From assembly GCA_913009475.1 (NCBI GenBank), contig CAJVYJ010000068.1, positions 1-8,417 of the forward strand: 8,417 nt of DNA. Reading direction: 5' to 3'. The stretch's first letter is position 1; each line of letters opens with the position of its first letter. Shown piece after piece: positions 6,454-8,417 of this stretch. The notes beneath the pieces are model-generated. The model did not search any database, was not told where the DNA came from, and saw nothing but the letters and a program-made list of their open reading frames with translations. Origin of the DNA: an uncultured Actinomycetes bacterium (GTDB taxonomy: Bacteria > Actinomycetota > Aquicultoria > CAJVYJ01). The position numbers were made by a program, and so were the translations under genes.

Positions 6454-6483
6454 AATCTTCCTTGTAAGATAATTATGAATATT

Positions 6484-7260
6484 TTATCTGATAGGTTTGA
6501 AGCTAATATCAGCCGGCATGCCCGGCTTAAGTTTGTCACCACTATGGGCGAGCCTTACCGTTACTGCGTAGACGAGCTTAACACGCTGCTCTTTTGTCTC
6601 TATGTTGGCCGGAGTAAATTCAGGTTTATTGGCAATCTTAATAATTTTGCCGCTAAATTTCGTTTTTGGATAGGAATCTACTTCTACAGTTACCTTTCTC
6701 CCTAACTTGACTTTACCTATCTGCTTTTCGGAGATGTAAATGTCAACGCTTAGTTCCGATAAGTCGGCAATGACCGCGATAGGAGTCCCGGGGATAACAT
6801 TTTCACCTTTGTTAATCGGAATGCTGATAACGGTACCTTTTATTGGTGATTTAACCCTCGTGTAATCAAGCTGAATATTAGCGGCATCCAACTGGGCCTG
6901 TGCTTGTTTAAGCTCGGCTTGAGCCGCCTCTTTCTCAGCGTCTGACCCGTTTTCCACCTGCTTAATATCGGCGTTGGCGGTAATTATTCCGGCTTCAGCT
7001 TGCTGCTTTTGCGCTTTCATAAGTGGAGCATCAATAATAGCCAGTTGCTCACCCTGTTTGATAGAGTCGCCCTCGTTGGTTTTAATAGCTTTTATGGTAC
7101 CGCTGAGTTGACTGCTGATAGTGACTTCCGCGGCTTCGATTATTCCGGATGCGCTCAGTTCACTGGTCGGGGCGATTGACTGATAGTATTGATAACCAAA
7201 ATACCCGCCGACCGCGGTTAAAATAATAACAGTCAGTAAAACAATAACAGTTTTTCTCAT
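6484..7260 (-). CDS. HlyD/YbhG-type membrane-fusion adaptor 2 (short hairpin)
   Basis: Periplasmic-adaptor-like protein anchored by one N-terminal helix (about 5-24) and thought to link the ABC-2 transporter to the outside; 258 residues. After SGIIEAAEVTISSQLSGTI (first half of the lipoyl/barrel-sandwich domain, about 38-76, with GDSIKQGEQLAIID) comes a short Ala/Gln/Glu-rich helical hairpin, 77-103 and 108-135. The second lipoyl half follows (138-165, SPIKGTVISIPINKGENVIPG), then a beta-barrel with SYPKTKFSGKI and the C-terminal LKPGMPADISF. The start is an ATG with AAGGAG at 5 bases, and that ribosome binding site overlaps the stop codon of adaptor 1. It is paralogous to adaptor 1, most clearly in the C-terminal domain. 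Confidence 0.93.
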   Translation of the reverse strand: MRKTVIVLLTVIILTAVGGYFGYQYYQSIAPTSELSASGIIEAAEVTISSQLSGTIKAIKTNEGDSIKQGEQLAIIDAPLMKAQKQQAEAGIITANADIKQVENGSDAEKEAAQAELKQAQAQLDAANIQLDYTRVKSPIKGTVISIPINKGENVIPGTPIAVIADLSELSVDIYISEKQIGKVKLGRKVTVEVDSYPKTKFSGKIIKIANKPEFTPANIETKEQRVKLVYAVTVRLAHSGDKLKPGMPADISFKPIR

Positions 7261-7269
7261 ATATTCTCC

Positions 7270-8349
7270 TTAATTTTCCTTTATGAATGAGTCAGCCGGC
7301 ATGCCTGGCTTTAAAATTCCGTCTCGGTCACTAACCCTCAAACTAATTTCTTGAACATTCAATAAATGTGTTAAGCGAGTCGGTAAAGTACTAGGCGCGA
7401 ACTGGACCTCAGGGCTGACGCGAGTTACCTTAGCCGAAAACTTCTTATTAGGAAATGAGTCGACGACTACCTCGGCATTTTGCATCAGCCTTATATTTTT
7501 TGCTCTCGTAAGCGGCAAGTAGATTTTCATCTTAACGTGTCCGCTTTGATATATATCTACCAGTGTCTGGTTGGGGTAGATTACTTCCCCGGCATTAACG
7601 TGAACCAGGGAGACATAGCCGGAGGCGGGCGCGTAGATTTTTAATCGCTTTAAATTATCATTAGCCGCGTCCCGGCCCAACTTAGCCAGAGCCAAACCTT
7701 TTTGCGCTTGTATCTCTATTGTTTCCAGCTTACTTAAAGCAGAACTAAGTTGAGTTTTGGTATCTTCAAGTTTTATCTTTGACTTAGCCAAGGCGGCCAT
7801 TTTCGCGTTTAAACTTACAGTTGCCTTTTGGTTACCGGCAGCCGGCGGTAGTGATGATTCACCGGCTTGCTTCATCTTCGTTAAATTTTTGTCAACTTTA
7901 TCAAGGTTGCCGGTTAAATCAGCTATTTTATCATTGATAGAGTTTAAGGAGGCTTTAGCCGCCAGGAGACGGGAATCGGCTATCTTCAAAGCGGCGCGGT
8001 AGAGCTTTGGGTCCAACTCCGCTAACAGTTCTCCCTTTTTTATCTTTTTCCCGTCCGTAACGTATAATTTAAGCATAGTTCCGAGCGGCCTGAAACCGGG
8101 TGGAGACACTGGCTTCAACGGGTTGCCGGCATTGACGTTATTTGGCTTATTCCTAAGCGCCGCGCTGGGCTTTATGACCGCTAATTTACCTATAGGCGGC
8201 ATAATAATAGGGGCGCGAATTGTTATCCTATCAGCATCAATCACACCTGAAGCCGGTTCTTTGGCGCGGTCTTTTGACGCGAAGACAACTCCGGTAGTAG
8301 CCGCTATTATAACCGCTAAGACGAGACTTAAGATTAGCTTATTTTTCAA
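7270..8349 (-). CDS. HlyD-type membrane-fusion adaptor 1 with a proline-rich insertion and long hairpin
   Basis: Second adaptor of the same exporter; 359 residues from a TTG. A membrane anchor or signal segment spans about 4-24. The first lipoyl half begins SGVIDADRITIRAPI (34-48) and resumes at GTMLKLYVTDGKKIKKGELL (90-109). Between them is a 41-residue Pro/Asn-rich insertion (49-89) that adaptor 2 lacks. A long coiled-coil hairpin covers about 115-165 and 175-237 with its turn at SLPPAAGNQ, roughly twice the arm length in adaptor 2. The second lipoyl half (APASGYVSLVHVNAGEVI, 240-257) and a beta-barrel ending LKPGMPADSF follow. The TTG is supported by AAAGGA 6 bases upstream, by an in-frame TAA two codons before it, and by a 4-nt TTGA overlap with the preceding frame. 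Confidence 0.9.
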   Translation of the reverse strand: MKNKLILSLVLAVIIAATTGVVFASKDRAKEPASGVIDADRITIRAPIIMPPIGKLAVIKPSAALRNKPNNVNAGNPLKPVSPPGFRPLGTMLKLYVTDGKKIKKGELLAELDPKLYRAALKIADSRLLAAKASLNSINDKIADLTGNLDKVDKNLTKMKQAGESSLPPAAGNQKATVSLNAKMAALAKSKIKLEDTKTQLSSALSKLETIEIQAQKGLALAKLGRDAANDNLKRLKIYAPASGYVSLVHVNAGEVIYPNQTLVDIYQSGHVKMKIYLPLTRAKNIRLMQNAEVVVDSFPNKKFSAKVTRVSPEVQFAPSTLPTRLTHLLNVQEISLRVSDRDGILKPGMPADSFIKEN

Positions 8350-8417
8350 CCATTATCCTTTGCGTTGCCGGCTACATAATCTTGTATGGATTTGCGCAGA
8401 TACGTTTGGAGTAGTAG
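8346..8417 (-). CDS. C-terminal end of the preceding operon gene (partial, unidentified)
   Basis: The - strand frame that is open from the right edge ends in TGA at 8348-8346, overlapping the TTG start of adaptor 1 by 4 nt. It would encode 23 residues, ending VAGNAKDNG after an LLLQTYLRKSIQDY helix-like stretch. The other two - frames are also open at the edge but end without overlap, so the choice rests on the overlap pattern seen again at 3244-3247. Exporters of this kind are often preceded by a TetR-family regulator, and the helical tail would suit one, but 23 residues cannot establish that. Confidence 0.5.
   Translation of the reverse strand, partial: LLLQTYLRKSIQDYVAGNAKDNG

Noticed and set aside
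6454..6483. Internal promoter between adaptor 2 and ATPase A
   Set aside because: The 30-nt gap is AT-rich and holds the AAGGAAG ribosome binding site, but no -35/-10 pair of reasonable quality was found.

Overview
The window holds the far end of one membrane-protein gene on the + strand, a repeat-rich gene-poor stretch, and then, entirely on the - strand, a cell-wall peptidase gene and a six-gene efflux operon that continues off the right edge. Base composition is moderate (by eye slightly below 50% GC) and coding is dense. The M23 peptidase with a long N-terminal coiled coil and the HlyD/ABC-2 exporter are bacterial. The peptidase reminds me of homologues from deep-branching, uncultured Actinomycetota-like lineages, but that is a recollection and not proof of taxonomy.

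Region by region, left to right: 3-113 is the C-terminal end of an unidentified membrane protein (+), closed by a perfect 9-bp hairpin that includes its stop codon. Positions 132-795 carry no convincing gene. They hold an AT-rich imperfect inverted repeat, a cluster of copies of a GTCATTC...GAATCCA palindromic repeat (236-512), and a block that looks like a dispersed repeat reaching the stop codon of the peptidase gene. Positions 796-1944 (-) encode a secreted coiled-coil/M23 murein hydrolase. Its signal peptide clearly starts upstream of the only usable ATG, so the true start is non-canonical or the sequence has an indel. Positions 1999-2269 are its leader, with two sigma-70-like promoters, direct repeats, a palindrome and a hairpin covering the likely ribosome binding site.

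Positions 2270-8349 (-), transcribed right to left, encode adaptor 1 (HlyD-like), adaptor 2 (HlyD-like), ABC ATPase A, ABC-2 permease 1, ABC-2 permease 2 and ABC ATPase B. The genes overlap or are at most 30 nt apart. A fragment of a further upstream gene overlaps the first start (8346-8417). This is the gene set of YbhGFSR/RbbA-type exporters, but the two ATPase halves, normally fused in YbhF, are separate genes bracketing the permeases, and there are two adaptors.

The most informative observation is that the two ATPases are degenerate in complementary ways. ATPase A has lost the switch histidine and ATPase B has a non-consensus signature (LSVGW). In a head-to-tail heterodimer both defects would fall in the same site, leaving the other site consensus. 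This predicts an obligate asymmetric A/B heterodimer driving a permease 1/permease 2 heterodimer, coupled to one or both membrane-fusion adaptors. The substrate cannot be read from the sequence.
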